In this document: positions 42,733-51,670 of the stretch, piece by piece
Layout: each line of letters begins with the position of its first letter
Numbering within the stretch: position 1 is the first letter of the stretch
Assembly: GCA_036844705.1 (NCBI GenBank)
Contig: DAIUFH010000003.1
Location: 1-63,486 of the forward strand
Length of the DNA stretch: 63,486 nucleotides
DNA from: DAIUFH01 sp036844705
GTDB lineage: Bacteria; Bacillota; Clostridia; Tissierellales; Tissierellaceae
Direction of reading: 5' to 3'
Notes under the pieces: generated by a model
The model's database searches: none
What the model was told of the DNA's origin: nothing
Seen by the model: only the letters and a program-made list of their open reading frames with translations
Position numbers and translations under genes: made by a program

Positions 42733-42996
42733 ATGTCAGTTAAGATTAGATTAAAAAGAATGGGTGCTAAAAAAACCCCTTTTTATAGAATAGTTGTAGC
42801 AGATTCTCGTTCTCCAAGAAATGGTAGATTTATTGAGGAGATTGGATACTACAATCCTTTAACTGAACCAAAAATAGTTAAGGTTGATAATGAAAAGGCT
42901 TTGAATTGGATCAAAAATGGTGCAAAACCAACAGAAACAGTTGAAAGACTTTTTAAAGAAAATGGATTGTATGAAAAAGCTAATACTGAGGAGTAA
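42733..42996 (+). CDS. rpsP: Ribosomal protein S16 (bS16)
   Basis: This 87-residue small-subunit protein opens with MSVKIRLKRMGAKKTPFYRI and contains VADSRSPRNGRFIEEIGYYNP. The ATG at 42733 is six bases after AGGAGGTG; an in-frame GTG in that ribosome site is rejected. It stands between ffh and khpA, the standard rpsP-khpA-rimM-trmD order. Confidence 0.97.
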   Translation: MSVKIRLKRMGAKKTPFYRIVVADSRSPRNGRFIEEIGYYNPLTEPKIVKVDNEKALNWIKNGAKPTETVERLFKENGLYEKANTEE

Positions 42997-43015
42997 TTCA
43001 TGGAGGTAAAGTAAA

Positions 43016-43246
43016 ATGGGAGAATTAGTTGAGTTTATAGCAAAAGCTCTTGTGGATTATCCTGAACAAGTAAGCGTTAATGAAATTGAAGGTTCTCAAT
43101 CAGTTATTATTGAGCTTAAAGTAGCACAAGAGGATATGGGAAAGATAATTGGCAAGCAAGGTAGAATCGCTAAAGCTATCAGAACCGTAGTTAAGGCTGC
43201 AGCAATAAAGGACAACAAAAGAGTAGTAGTTGAGATTATTCAATAA
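43016..43246 (+). CDS. khpA: KH-domain RNA-binding protein KhpA
   Basis: This 76-residue protein is a single type II KH domain with the GKIIGKQGRIAKAIRTV loop. KhpA works as a dimer with KhpB and influences cell size and RNA stability in streptococci. Here it lies between rpsP and rimM, which is the standard place. The start follows GGAGG. The rimM frame reaches back to its last base. Confidence 0.94.
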   Translation: MGELVEFIAKALVDYPEQVSVNEIEGSQSVIIELKVAQEDMGKIIGKQGRIAKAIRTVVKAAAIKDNKRVVVEIIQ

Positions 43247-43266
43247 TGTTATTAAAAGGTGAGAAA

Positions 43267-43770
43267 ATGGATTACACAATAGTGGGTAAGATAATTAACA
43301 CTCATGGAGTCAGAGGGGAAGTCAAAATATATCCTTTAACAGATGATATAAATAGGTTTGATTATTTAAAAGAAATTTATATAGGTGAGGATAAAATCCA
43401 TGTAAATGTACAAAGTGTTAAATATCACAAGGGTATGCCACTACTTAAGTTTAAGGAATACAGCGATATCAATGATATCTTAAAGTTTAAGGACTCTTAT
43501 ATCTATGTTGATGATGTGAATAAGGTTGTATTGCCTGAAAATCATTTTTTCATCTCAGATTTGATTAATTGCAATGTATATGATGTTGATGGAAATCCTA
43601 TAGGAATTCTTTCAGAGGTATTGCAAGGATATAGTAATGATGTCTATGTTATTAAGGATGAAAAGAAAAACAAGGAATATCTAATTCCGGTTGTTAAGGA
43701 ATTTGTAAAGGATGTCAATGTTAAAGACAAATCGATTGTTATAGATCCTATTGAAGGAATGATTGAATGA
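43267..43770 (+). CDS. rimM: 16S rRNA processing factor RimM
   Basis: This 167-residue protein assists 30S head maturation by contact with uS19. The N-terminal barrel opens with YTIVGKIINTHGVRGEVKI, and the PRC-barrel starts near residue 90 (FFISDLINCNVYDVDGNPIG). The ATG at 43267 follows GGTGAG; an in-frame ATG seven codons earlier lacks a ribosome site. It overlaps trmD by four bases (ATGA). Confidence 0.94.
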   Translation: MDYTIVGKIINTHGVRGEVKIYPLTDDINRFDYLKEIYIGEDKIHVNVQSVKYHKGMPLLKFKEYSDINDILKFKDSYIYVDDVNKVVLPENHFFISDLINCNVYDVDGNPIGILSEVLQGYSNDVYVIKDEKKNKEYLIPVVKEFVKDVNVKDKSIVIDPIEGMIE

Positions 43771-44438
43771 AGATAGACATATTAACTTTATTTCCTGAAT
43801 TTTTTCAAAATCTTAATAGTTACAGTATAATAGGCAGAGCAATTGGAGAAAACATAATCGATTTAAATTGTATCAATATAAGGGATTTTTCAAAGGATAA
43901 ACACAAAAGAGTTGATGATTATCCTTTTGGGGGCGGACCGGGAATGGTCATGAAGCCTGAACCTATATATGATGCGATTGAAAGTGTTAAAACACGGGAT
44001 TCAAAAGTTATTTATTTATCTCCTCAGGGAAAAGTCCTAAATCAGAAAAAAGCTTTTTCTCTTTCAAAAGAAAAAAATTTAATCTTTCTATGTGGGCATT
44101 ATGAAGGGATTGATAATAGAATAATTGAGAATTACGTGGATGAAGAGATATCCATTGGAGATTATGTTCTTACAGGTGGAGAAATTCCAACTTTAGTATT
44201 GATAGACTGTATTTTAAGGCTTATACCCGGTGTACTAAGCAGTGAAGAATCCTTTACTAATGAATCACATTATGATGGCTTACTCGAATATCCTCAATAT
44301 ACTAGACCTAGAGAATTTTTAGGATTACACGTACCAGATATATTGCTAAGTGGTAATCATCAGAGAATTGCCGAGTGGAGAAAAACAGAATCTTTGAAAG
44401 TAACTAAGCAAAAAAGACCTGATTTAATTGATAAGTAA
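43767..44438 (+). CDS. trmD: tRNA (guanine-37-N1)-methyltransferase TrmD
   Basis: This 223-residue enzyme forms m1G37 and prevents frameshifting. It has the SPOUT trefoil knot with DDYPFGGGPGMVMKPEP, LCGHYEGID, IGDYVLTGGEIP and the C-terminal ending REFLGLHVPDILLSGNHQ. It is a little shorter than the usual 240 residues because the C-terminal helix stops soon after RPDLIDK. It is coupled to rimM. rplS follows from its own promoter. Confidence 0.94.
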   Translation: MKIDILTLFPEFFQNLNSYSIIGRAIGENIIDLNCINIRDFSKDKHKRVDDYPFGGGPGMVMKPEPIYDAIESVKTRDSKVIYLSPQGKVLNQKKAFSLSKEKNLIFLCGHYEGIDNRIIENYVDEEISIGDYVLTGGEIPTLVLIDCILRLIPGVLSSEESFTNESHYDGLLEYPQYTRPREFLGLHVPDILLSGNHQRIAEWRKTESLKVTKQKRPDLIDK

Positions 44439-44451
44439 AAATAATTAATAA

Positions 44452-44480
44452 TTGTATTTAAAATATAATTATGCTATAAT
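44452..44480 (+). promoter_or_regulatory. Strong sigma-A promoter of rplS
   Basis: TTGTAT and a consensus TATAAT are separated by 17 bases, and TGC precedes the -10 (extended -10). The predicted start at about 44487 leaves a 60-base leader. Confidence 0.85.
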
Positions 44481-44486
44481 ACGTAA

Positions 44487-44546
44487 AGTATGTACTAAGG
44501 GCGGTCCTCTGCTGTTTGCAAGAACGTCTAGGGAGAAGGGAGGATT
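44487..44546 (+). promoter_or_regulatory. Candidate L19 leader RNA
   Basis: The leader between the promoter and rplS contains CTAAGGGCG ... CGTCTAG as possible outer arms and TGC/GCA inside, with a GGCGGTCCTCTGCTG segment. A conserved L19 leader is known upstream of rplS in Firmicutes, and the placement fits. I could not align it to the family model, so this is a candidate. Confidence 0.5.
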
Positions 44547-44550
44547 ACTT

Positions 44551-44898
44551 ATGGATATAATTAAAATGTTAGAAGAAGAGCAATTAAGAGACGATATACC
44601 AAGTTTTAATGTGGGAGATACTGTTCAAGTTCACTATAAAGTCGTAGAAGGTTCTCGTGAGAGGGTTCAGGTTTATGAAGGAACTGTTATCAAAATTCAA
44701 GGTGGCGGAGCTAGAGAGACTTTCACTGTAAGAAGATTGTCTTATGGTGTAGGAGTAGAAAGAACGTTCCCTTTACATTCTCCAAGAATAGAAAAACTTG
44801 TAGTCACAAGAAAGGGTAAAGTTAGAAGAGCTAAACTTTACTACTTAAGAGATAGACAAGGTAAGGCTGCTAAAGTTAAAGAAAAGAGATTTTATTAA
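44551..44898 (+). CDS. rplS: Ribosomal protein L19 (bL19)
   Basis: This 115-residue large-subunit protein contains FNVGDTVQVHYKVVEGSRER, RETFTVRRLSYGVGVERTFP and the basic tail RRAKLYYLRDRQGKAA. The start is the ATG behind AAGGGAGG. It has its own promoter and leader and a terminator right behind, although trmD lies only 112 bases upstream. Confidence 0.97.
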   Translation: MDIIKMLEEEQLRDDIPSFNVGDTVQVHYKVVEGSRERVQVYEGTVIKIQGGGARETFTVRRLSYGVGVERTFPLHSPRIEKLVVTRKGKVRRAKLYYLRDRQGKAAKVKEKRFY

Positions 44899-44923
44899 AT
44901 GGGACTATAATGTCCCATTTTTT
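44897..44923 (+). terminator. Rho-independent terminator after rplS
   Basis: A nine-base-pair stem AAATGGGAC / GTCCCATTT with a six-base loop runs into six T residues. It begins at the rplS stop codon. Confidence 0.88.
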
Positions 44924-44943
44924 GCATTGGTGGTGTTATAGAT

Positions 44944-45795
44944 ATGAATATAAATTGGTATCCAGGACATATGAAGAAGACTAGAGAATCCATTGAAAAG
45001 AATTTAAGTCTGGTAGATGTGGTTTTTGAATTAATTGATTCTAGAATCCCAAATAGCAGCCAAAATCCAGTCATAGATAATATACTTGGCAATAAACCTA
45101 GAATAATAATTATGAATAAAGCAGATCTATCCGATTCCTCTGCTAACAAGCAATGGCAGGATTATTTTAATCAAAAGGGTATTACTTCAATATTATTTGA
45201 TTCCTTAAGCGGCAGGGGAATCGATAAATTACTTAGTTTATCTAAAGAGGTTACAGAAGAGAAAAGAGTTGCCTATGAAAAAAGAGGCGTTATAAATAGA
45301 CCCATAAGAGCTATGATACTAGGGGTTCCCAATGTGGGAAAGTCAACTATTATAAATACTCTAGCAGGAAGAAAAAGTGCTAAGACTGGAAACAGACCTG
45401 GAGTTACAAAGATAAATCAATGGATTAAAATCAAGGGAGTATTGGAATTGTTGGATACTCCGGGTATATTATGGCCTAAATTTGAGGACGAAGAAGTAGG
45501 GCTTAATTTAGCATTTACCGGAGCCATAAAGGATGAAATATTGGATACTGATACTTTAGCTTTAAGGCTCCTTGAAAAGTTAATATATATATCACCTGAA
45601 CTATTGGAAGATAGGTACAATATCGAATTGGAGAATAAAACCCCTTTGGAGATTATGGAAGCTATTGCTGCAAAAAGAGGATGTCTTATAAAAGGTGGAG
45701 AAATCGATTATATAAAGGTAAGTAATATCATTTTGGATGAGTTTAGAAAGGGTATTATTGGAAATATAACCTTAGAGTTACCAAAGGAAAGGTGA
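44944..45795 (+). CDS. rbgA: Ribosome biogenesis GTPase RbgA (YlqF)
   Basis: This 283-residue circularly permuted GTPase is needed for late 50S assembly. It opens with NINWYPGHMKKTRE, the family signature; NKADL (G4) precedes the P-loop GVPNVGKS (127-134), followed by DTPG. Its C-terminal ANTAR-like RNA-binding domain starts near residue 190. It starts 21 bases after the rplS terminator, and rnhB follows after four bases, as in Bacillus. Confidence 0.95.
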   Translation: MNINWYPGHMKKTRESIEKNLSLVDVVFELIDSRIPNSSQNPVIDNILGNKPRIIIMNKADLSDSSANKQWQDYFNQKGITSILFDSLSGRGIDKLLSLSKEVTEEKRVAYEKRGVINRPIRAMILGVPNVGKSTIINTLAGRKSAKTGNRPGVTKINQWIKIKGVLELLDTPGILWPKFEDEEVGLNLAFTGAIKDEILDTDTLALRLLEKLIYISPELLEDRYNIELENKTPLEIMEAIAAKRGCLIKGGEIDYIKVSNIILDEFRKGIIGNITLELPKER

Positions 45796-45799
45796 TATA

Positions 45800-46423
45800 G
45801 TGTTAGAAATTGAAAATGATTTATTTGATAAAGGATATATGCATATTGCTTGTATTGATGAGGTAGGGAGAGGTTGCTTATTTGGTGATGTTGTTGCCTG
45901 TGCTGTTATTATGCCAAGGGGTTTACAAATAGATGGAATCAAAGATTCCAAAAAACTTTCTCCTAAAAAAAGAGAAATGTTATATGATATCATAATGGAT
46001 AATTGTATTGCATATGGATTCGGATCGGTTGATTGTAAAAAAATAGATGAAATAAATATTAAAGAGAGTACAAGGCTAGCTATGAAGATGGCTGTTGAAA
46101 ATCTATTGGACAAGCAGGGTAATAGAATTGTTCCTGATTTTATCTTAATAGATGCAGAAAAAATATATATGGATATACCACAAGAAGGAATAATCAAAGG
46201 TGATGATAAATGCTATGGAATTGCTTGCGCTTCTATTTTGGCAAAGGTTTATAGAGATAGAAAATGTATAGAGTGGGGTAAAATGTACCCTGAATATAAA
46301 ATAGAAAAACATAAAGGATATGCCACTAAGGAGCATATTGAAGCAATCATAGAGCATGGTATTACGCCTTTACATAGAAATACGTTCTTAAAGAAAATAT
46401 TGGCAGGTAGTACAAATGAATAA
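45800..46423 (+). CDS. rnhB: Ribonuclease HII
   Basis: This 207-residue enzyme cleaves RNA in RNA-DNA hybrids and at single ribonucleotides. The catalytic D20-E21 pair lies in CIDEVGRG, with further acidic residues in LIDAEK and in RDRKCIEW-type context. The start is a GTG behind AAGGTGAT. It is coupled to yraN by an eight-base overlap. Confidence 0.94.
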   Translation: MLEIENDLFDKGYMHIACIDEVGRGCLFGDVVACAVIMPRGLQIDGIKDSKKLSPKKREMLYDIIMDNCIAYGFGSVDCKKIDEINIKESTRLAMKMAVENLLDKQGNRIVPDFILIDAEKIYMDIPQEGIIKGDDKCYGIACASILAKVYRDRKCIEWGKMYPEYKIEKHKGYATKEHIEAIIEHGITPLHRNTFLKKILAGSTNE

Positions 46424-46772
46424 CAATATTATAAAAGGAAAATCCGGTGAGGAATTAGTAAGGGTATATCTAAAAAATAAGGGATATATCATACTTGAAA
46501 GCAATTATAGAAACAAGATTGGGGAAATAGACATTATAGCCAAGGATAAGGATATCTTGGTTTTTATTGAGGTTAAGACTAGAACAAGTACCAATTACGG
46601 TTATGCCTTTGAGGCAGTTGATTATAGAAAACAAAGAAAAATTATAAATACATCTATGGTGTATATAAAGTATAAAAATTTTAAAAATACACAAATAAGA
46701 TATGACATTATTGAGGTTTATTTACAAAATCAGATAAAAATCAACCATTTAGAAAATGCATTTTGTCTGTAA
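46416..46772 (+). CDS. yraN: YraN-family nuclease-fold protein
   Basis: This 118-residue protein has the UPF0102 layout: GKSGEELVRVYLKNKGYIIL, GEIDIIAKDKDILVFIEVKT with the restriction-endonuclease-like D-ExK residues, and the YDIIEV ending. Its biological role is unknown. The rnhB-yraN-comM order is widely conserved. It overlaps rnhB by eight bases and shows no anomaly. Confidence 0.9.
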   Translation: MNNNIIKGKSGEELVRVYLKNKGYIILESNYRNKIGEIDIIAKDKDILVFIEVKTRTSTNYGYAFEAVDYRKQRKIINTSMVYIKYKNFKNTQIRYDIIEVYLQNQIKINHLENAFCL

Positions 46773-46830
46773 GTAGAAGAAAATAAATAAATATGACTAT
46801 TACCAAGGTAATAAGCAAGAGGTGGATAAC

Positions 46831-48357
46831 ATGTATTCAAATATAAAGACCTGTGTTTTAACAGGCATTAATGGACATGTTGTTGAAGTTGAATCGGATC
46901 TTTCGAGGGGCATGCCTGTTTTCAATATAGTGGGTCTTCCTGATGCTGCAATAAGGGAATCTAAGGAAAGAGTAAGAACTGCCATAAAAAATAGTGGATA
47001 CGAATTTCCTTTAAGTCGTATTACTATTAACCTGGCACCTGCTAATATTAAGAAGGAAGGCTCTCAGATAGATTTAGCTATAGCCGTAAGTATTCTAATG
47101 GCAAGTATGATTGTTCCAAATGATATTCATTCCGACACTGTTTTTTTTGGAGAGCTATCATTAGATGGTAAAGTCAATGGAATAGATGGCGCTCTACCTA
47201 TGGTAATATCCATGAGAGAGGAAAATATAAGTAAGTGTATAGTCCCATATGATAATAGGGAAGAATGTAGTGTTGTATCAGATATGGAGATTATACCGGT
47301 AAAAAATTTAAATGAGGTTATAGATTATCTAAATGGGGAATTAATTATAGATCCGTATATTCACGAGAGTAAACTTTCCGATGATGAAATTGATTATAAT
47401 ATTGATTTCGCAGATATTAAAGGTCAGGAAGGACTAAAGAGAGCTTTGGAGGTTGCTGCTACAGGCAATCACAATATGCTCATTATCGGTCCTCCTGGCT
47501 CAGGAAAGACTATGGCAGCAAGGAGATTGCCTACAATCCTTCCTAAACTATCCTTTGAAGAAGCGATTGAGGTCACAAAAATTTATAGCGTATCAGGATT
47601 ATTGGATTCGAAAGGGCTTATAGAGCAAAGACCCTTTAGGTCACCTCATCATACTACTTCGAGCATTGCATTAATTGGTGGGGGAAGAATACCAAAACCC
47701 GGTGAGGTCTCATTGGCACATAATGGTGTACTATTTTTAGATGAGCTGCCAGAATTCCAGAAAAATGTTTTAGAGGTTTTAAGGCAACCTATAGAGGATG
47801 GTGTAGTACATATATCACGTGTAAACGCAACAATTTCCTATCCCGCTAAGTTTATGTTTATCGCCAGTATGAACCCTTGTCCATGTGGTTATTTTGGGGA
47901 TCCACTACATGAATGTACCTGTAGTCAAGGAAGCATTGATAAATATTTAGGGAAAATTAGCAATCCCTTATTGGATAGAATTGATATACATATGGAGGTT
48001 TTACCAGTATCATATAAAGATTTGAGTGATAATTCAAAATTAGAATCGTCAGCAGATATTCGTAAAAGGGTTAAAAAAGCTAGAGATATACAATATAAAA
48101 GATATAAAAAGGATAAGATATACAATAATTCTCAAATTTTGAATAGAGATATAAAAAAATACTGCAAACTGACTTCCAGTGCTGAAAACATTATGAAAAA
48201 AGCCTTTACAAAATATAAATTTAGTGGAAGAACATATAGTAAAATACTTAAAGTGGGAAGAACAATTGCTGATTTGGATTCTAAGGAAATAATTGAAGAT
48301 AAGCATATACTAGAGGCCATAAGATATAGAATACTTGATAAAAAATATTGGGGGTAA
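46831..48357 (+). CDS. comM: ComM/YifB-family Mg-chelatase-like AAA+ ATPase
   Basis: This 508-residue protein has an N-terminal Lon-protease-like fold (about 1-170: GHVVEVESDLSRGMPVFNIVG), an AAA+ core with GPPGSGKTMAARRLPTILP and LAHNGVLFLDELPEF, a zinc-like loop (CPCGYFGDPLHECTC), and a C-terminal Mg-chelatase domain. In naturally competent species ComM drives branch migration during transformation; in others its role is unclear. The ATG at 46831 follows GAGGTGG by five bases. dprA overlaps the end of the frame only by its ribosome site. Confidence 0.93.
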   Translation: MYSNIKTCVLTGINGHVVEVESDLSRGMPVFNIVGLPDAAIRESKERVRTAIKNSGYEFPLSRITINLAPANIKKEGSQIDLAIAVSILMASMIVPNDIHSDTVFFGELSLDGKVNGIDGALPMVISMREENISKCIVPYDNREECSVVSDMEIIPVKNLNEVIDYLNGELIIDPYIHESKLSDDEIDYNIDFADIKGQEGLKRALEVAATGNHNMLIIGPPGSGKTMAARRLPTILPKLSFEEAIEVTKIYSVSGLLDSKGLIEQRPFRSPHHTTSSIALIGGGRIPKPGEVSLAHNGVLFLDELPEFQKNVLEVLRQPIEDGVVHISRVNATISYPAKFMFIASMNPCPCGYFGDPLHECTCSQGSIDKYLGKISNPLLDRIDIHMEVLPVSYKDLSDNSKLESSADIRKRVKKARDIQYKRYKKDKIYNNSQILNRDIKKYCKLTSSAENIMKKAFTKYKFSGRTYSKILKVGRTIADLDSKEIIEDKHILEAIRYRILDKKYWG

Positions 48358-48362
48358 TCTGT

Positions 48363-49451
48363 ATGATTTCTGAAAGAAATATTTTGATATGGTTAAATTC
48401 TATAGGTATAAGCAGTAAAAAAATTGAGGATTTAAAAGAAATATATACTGATTTATGCAATTTGTGGCATGATAATGAAAGAAGTATCTCTAAATTAAAT
48501 ATATTAAATGACAATATGGTTTATAAAATCAATAAATATAGAAATAATAAATATTTAGAAAATTTATTATTAAACTTGGAAAGAAATAATATAAATACAA
48601 TAACTGTACTAGATGCCGAGTATCCTAAGGATTTATTAAATATTACAAATAAACCTATGGTACTATATACAAAAGGGAAGTATAAGGATGAAGATCATTT
48701 TGCAATAAGTATAGTTGGTTCCAGAAAAGCTACAGCCTATGGAAAATGGGCTTGTGAAAAGTTTACAAAGGAGCTTGTGGAATTGGGTATTACAATAGTA
48801 AGTGGATTAGCTATGGGAATTGATACTGTAGCACACAAAGCTACATTGGAAAATAGAGGTAGAACTATTGGTGTTTTAGGCAATGGTATCGACTATATAT
48901 ATCCCAAGAATAATTATCAATTATATAGAGATGTCGCTGAAAAAGGATGTCTAATGACTGAATTTCCAATGGGTACTAAACCAATAAACTATAATTTTCC
49001 CCAAAGAAATAGAATCATCTCTGGACTTTCTCTAGGTGTGATTGTTATTGAGGCTAGAGAAAAATCAGGATCTTTAATTACTGCTCATCATGCATTAGAA
49101 CAGGGTAAGGATGTTTTTGCTTTACCTGGGAATATAAATAGTATTTATAGTCAGGGAACTAACAGATTGATTCGAGATGGAGCTAAACCTTTACTTTGCT
49201 TAGATGATATACTTGAAGAAGTATATGAATTAACGCAAATGAAAATAAATAAAAAACAGGAGTATGATTATTCATCTCTTAGTGATGATGAAATAAAAAT
49301 CATGAAAATTATTTCAAATGGACCAATTCATGCCGATACTATAGTCTTACAATCTGAAATGGATATTTCAAATGTAATGAGTATATTGACAATATTAGAA
49401 TTAAAAGGAATGATTAGAGAACTTTCTGGCAGGATATTTTGTTGTTGCTAG
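48363..49451 (+). CDS. dprA: DNA-processing protein DprA
   Basis: This 362-residue protein loads RecA onto incoming single strands in transformation. The Rossmann core shows IVGSRKATAYGKWA, SGLAMGIDTVAHKATL, GNGIDYIYPKNN and NRIISGLS, and a winged-helix C-terminal domain follows. The ATG at 48363 follows GGGGGTAA. Being next to comM and topA is usual in Firmicutes, and alone is not evidence for competence. It ends in two cysteines. Confidence 0.94.
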   Translation: MISERNILIWLNSIGISSKKIEDLKEIYTDLCNLWHDNERSISKLNILNDNMVYKINKYRNNKYLENLLLNLERNNINTITVLDAEYPKDLLNITNKPMVLYTKGKYKDEDHFAISIVGSRKATAYGKWACEKFTKELVELGITIVSGLAMGIDTVAHKATLENRGRTIGVLGNGIDYIYPKNNYQLYRDVAEKGCLMTEFPMGTKPINYNFPQRNRIISGLSLGVIVIEAREKSGSLITAHHALEQGKDVFALPGNINSIYSQGTNRLIRDGAKPLLCLDDILEEVYELTQMKINKKQEYDYSSLSDDEIKIMKIISNGPIHADTIVLQSEMDISNVMSILTILELKGMIRELSGRIFCCC

Positions 49452-49472
49452 AAATACTGGAGGTGTAAATTT

Positions 49473-51548
49473 GTGACTAAGAATCTATTAATAGTAGAGT
49501 CACCTGCCAAATCTAAGACAATTGGCAAGATTTTAGGAAAGAATTACAAAGTAGTCGCATCAGTTGGACATATCAGAGATTTACCCAAGAGTACACTTGG
49601 AATTGACATAGAAAACAATTTTGAGCCTAAATATATCAATATAAGGGGAAAAGGACCTCTTATAAAAGAGTTAAAAAAAGAAGCTAAAAATTCTACAAAA
49701 ATTTATTTGGCAACAGACCCGGACAGGGAAGGAGAAGCTATTTCGTGGCATTTAGCACATATTCTAAATTTGAATCCTGAGGATAATTTAAGAGTAGAAT
49801 TCAATGAAATCACTAAGGATGCCATTAGAAATGCTGTTAAAAAACCTCGACCAATAAATCTTGATCTAGTAGATGCACAACAGGCTAGAAGAGTGTTGGA
49901 CCGATTGGTAGGATATAAAATAAGTCCTTTGCTTTGGAAAAAGATAAGAAAAGGACTTAGCGCTGGAAGGGTACAATCTGTAACCGTCAAACTCATTTGT
50001 GATAGAGAAGAAGAAATCAATAGCTTCATTCCAAAGGAATATTGGACTTTGAAGGCATTGTTATCAAAAAATAAAGAAAAGTTTGAAGCAAATTTTGTTG
50101 GCAAACTTATAAATGGTAAAGAGCAGAAGATAGAATTAAATAATGAAGAAGAAATGGACAAAATATTAGATTCCATAGATAAAAAAAACTTTTCTGTTCT
50201 CGAAATAAAAAAAGGGAAGAGAAAAAGAAATCCTTATGCTCCATATACCACAAGTACGCTTCAACAGGATGCATCAAAAAAGTTGGGATTTACTACTAAA
50301 AAAACCATGAGTATCGCTCAGCAATTATATGAAGGTATAGATTTAAAAAAAGAAGGAATTATTGGATTGATTACCTATATGAGAACTGACTCAACAAGGG
50401 TATCAGATGAATCCATGAAATCAGCTAAGGAATATATTATTGAAAACTATGGTTTAGAATATTCTAATGGTGGAAAGAATTATGGTAACAAATCAAGAAA
50501 AGAAACGCAAGATGCTCATGAAGGTATAAGACCTACTAATGTAAATATAAATCCTGAAAACTTAAAGAGCCTTCTATCTAAGGATCAATATAGGCTGTAT
50601 AAATTGATATGGGATCGATTTGTTGGCTCACAGATGAAGGAAGCTTTATATGATACTATAAGTGCTAGTATAAAAAGCAACGATAATCTCTTTAAAGCAA
50701 CTGGCTCCAAGCTAGTGTTTCCAGGATTCTTAAAGGTTTATATCACTGCCGATGAAGAAGTAAAGGATATGAGTATACCTGATTTAAATGAAGGTGACTT
50801 GCTTAAATTGGAAGATATCATGCCAAAACAAAACTTCACCCAACCACCTGCAAGATATACTGAAGCATCTCTAATCAAGATGCTGGAGGAATTGGGTATA
50901 GGTAGACCAAGTACTTATGCACCTACTATAGCAACTATTTTATCAAGAGATTATGTTGTGCTGGATAAGAAGGTATTTTATCCTACAGATTTAGGAAAGC
51001 TAGTTAATGACTTATTAATTGAATATTTTGATAAAGTTATCAATGAGGAATTTACTGCGGACTTAGAGGATAAGCTAGATAATATAGCCGAAGGGAATTC
51101 AAATTGGAAAAAGGTTGTTAGTGATTTCTATGAGGATTTTCATAAATATCTAATTAAGGCAGAAGAAGAAGTAGATAAAATTGAAATTAAAGATGAAGTA
51201 AGTGATGTAATTTGCGATAAATGTGGACGAAATATGGTTGTTAAATCAGGCAGATTCGGGAAGTTTTTAGCATGTCCAGGATATCCTGAATGTAAAAATA
51301 CTAAACCGATACTAGATGAATTAGACGTAAATTGTCCAAAATGTGATGGAAAAATCATTAGAAAAAGATCTAAAAAAGGTAGAGTCTTTTATGGATGTTC
51401 AAATTACCCTAATTGCGATTTTGTATCATGGGATGAACCAATTAATGAAAAGTGCCCTAATTGTGGGGAGTATATGATTATAAAACGCAATAAAAGTGGT
51501 GATGTTATAAAATGCAGCAACAAAGAATGTGGGTATATTAAATCTTAG
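49473..51548 (+). CDS. topA: DNA topoisomerase I (TopA)
   Basis: This 691-residue type IA enzyme relaxes negative supercoils. The Toprim domain has LLIVESPAKSKTIGK and ATDPDREGEAISWHL, the active-site tyrosine Y302 is in GLITYMRTDSTR, and three C4 zinc ribbons occupy the C terminus (CDKCGRN, CPKCDG and CPNCGEY at their starts). Translation begins at a GTG behind TGGAGGTG. The length is typical for Firmicutes. Confidence 0.96.
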   Translation: MTKNLLIVESPAKSKTIGKILGKNYKVVASVGHIRDLPKSTLGIDIENNFEPKYINIRGKGPLIKELKKEAKNSTKIYLATDPDREGEAISWHLAHILNLNPEDNLRVEFNEITKDAIRNAVKKPRPINLDLVDAQQARRVLDRLVGYKISPLLWKKIRKGLSAGRVQSVTVKLICDREEEINSFIPKEYWTLKALLSKNKEKFEANFVGKLINGKEQKIELNNEEEMDKILDSIDKKNFSVLEIKKGKRKRNPYAPYTTSTLQQDASKKLGFTTKKTMSIAQQLYEGIDLKKEGIIGLITYMRTDSTRVSDESMKSAKEYIIENYGLEYSNGGKNYGNKSRKETQDAHEGIRPTNVNINPENLKSLLSKDQYRLYKLIWDRFVGSQMKEALYDTISASIKSNDNLFKATGSKLVFPGFLKVYITADEEVKDMSIPDLNEGDLLKLEDIMPKQNFTQPPARYTEASLIKMLEELGIGRPSTYAPTIATILSRDYVVLDKKVFYPTDLGKLVNDLLIEYFDKVINEEFTADLEDKLDNIAEGNSNWKKVVSDFYEDFHKYLIKAEEEVDKIEIKDEVSDVICDKCGRNMVVKSGRFGKFLACPGYPECKNTKPILDELDVNCPKCDGKIIRKRSKKGRVFYGCSNYPNCDFVSWDEPINEKCPNCGEYMIIKRNKSGDVIKCSNKECGYIKS

Positions 51549-51561
51549 TTACAAAATTAAA

Positions 51562-51576
51562 AATTTTCTGTACAGT
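51562..51576 (+). promoter_or_regulatory. Candidate CodY box upstream of codY
   Basis: AATTTTCTGTACAGT matches the known CodY consensus AATTTTCWGAAAATT at 12 of 15 positions. It lies next to the -35 region of the codY promoter, fitting autoregulation. Confidence 0.5.
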
Positions 51577-51602
51577 TTGATTATTTTATAGTAAAGTATA
51601 AT
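51575..51602 (+). promoter_or_regulatory. Probable promoter of codY
   Basis: A consensus TATAAT lies at 51597-51602 with weak -35 candidates (GTTTGA at 16 bases). The predicted start is near 51609, leaving a 60-base leader. Confidence 0.42.
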
Positions 51603-51608
51603 ATATGT

Positions 51609-51623
51609 AATATTCTGAATTAT
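51609..51623 (+). promoter_or_regulatory. Second weak CodY-like site
   Basis: AATATTCTGAATTAT matches the CodY consensus at 11 of 15 positions and lies at the predicted transcription start. In an AT-rich spacer this could be chance. Confidence 0.3.
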
Positions 51624-51670
51624 ATTACCAAAAATATAATATTAAAAATAAGATATAAGGGGGTTATAAA

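Noticed and set aside
46831..49451. comM-dprA as evidence of natural competence
   Set aside because: Both genes are conserved in many Firmicutes that are not known to be competent, and no uptake machinery genes are in the window.
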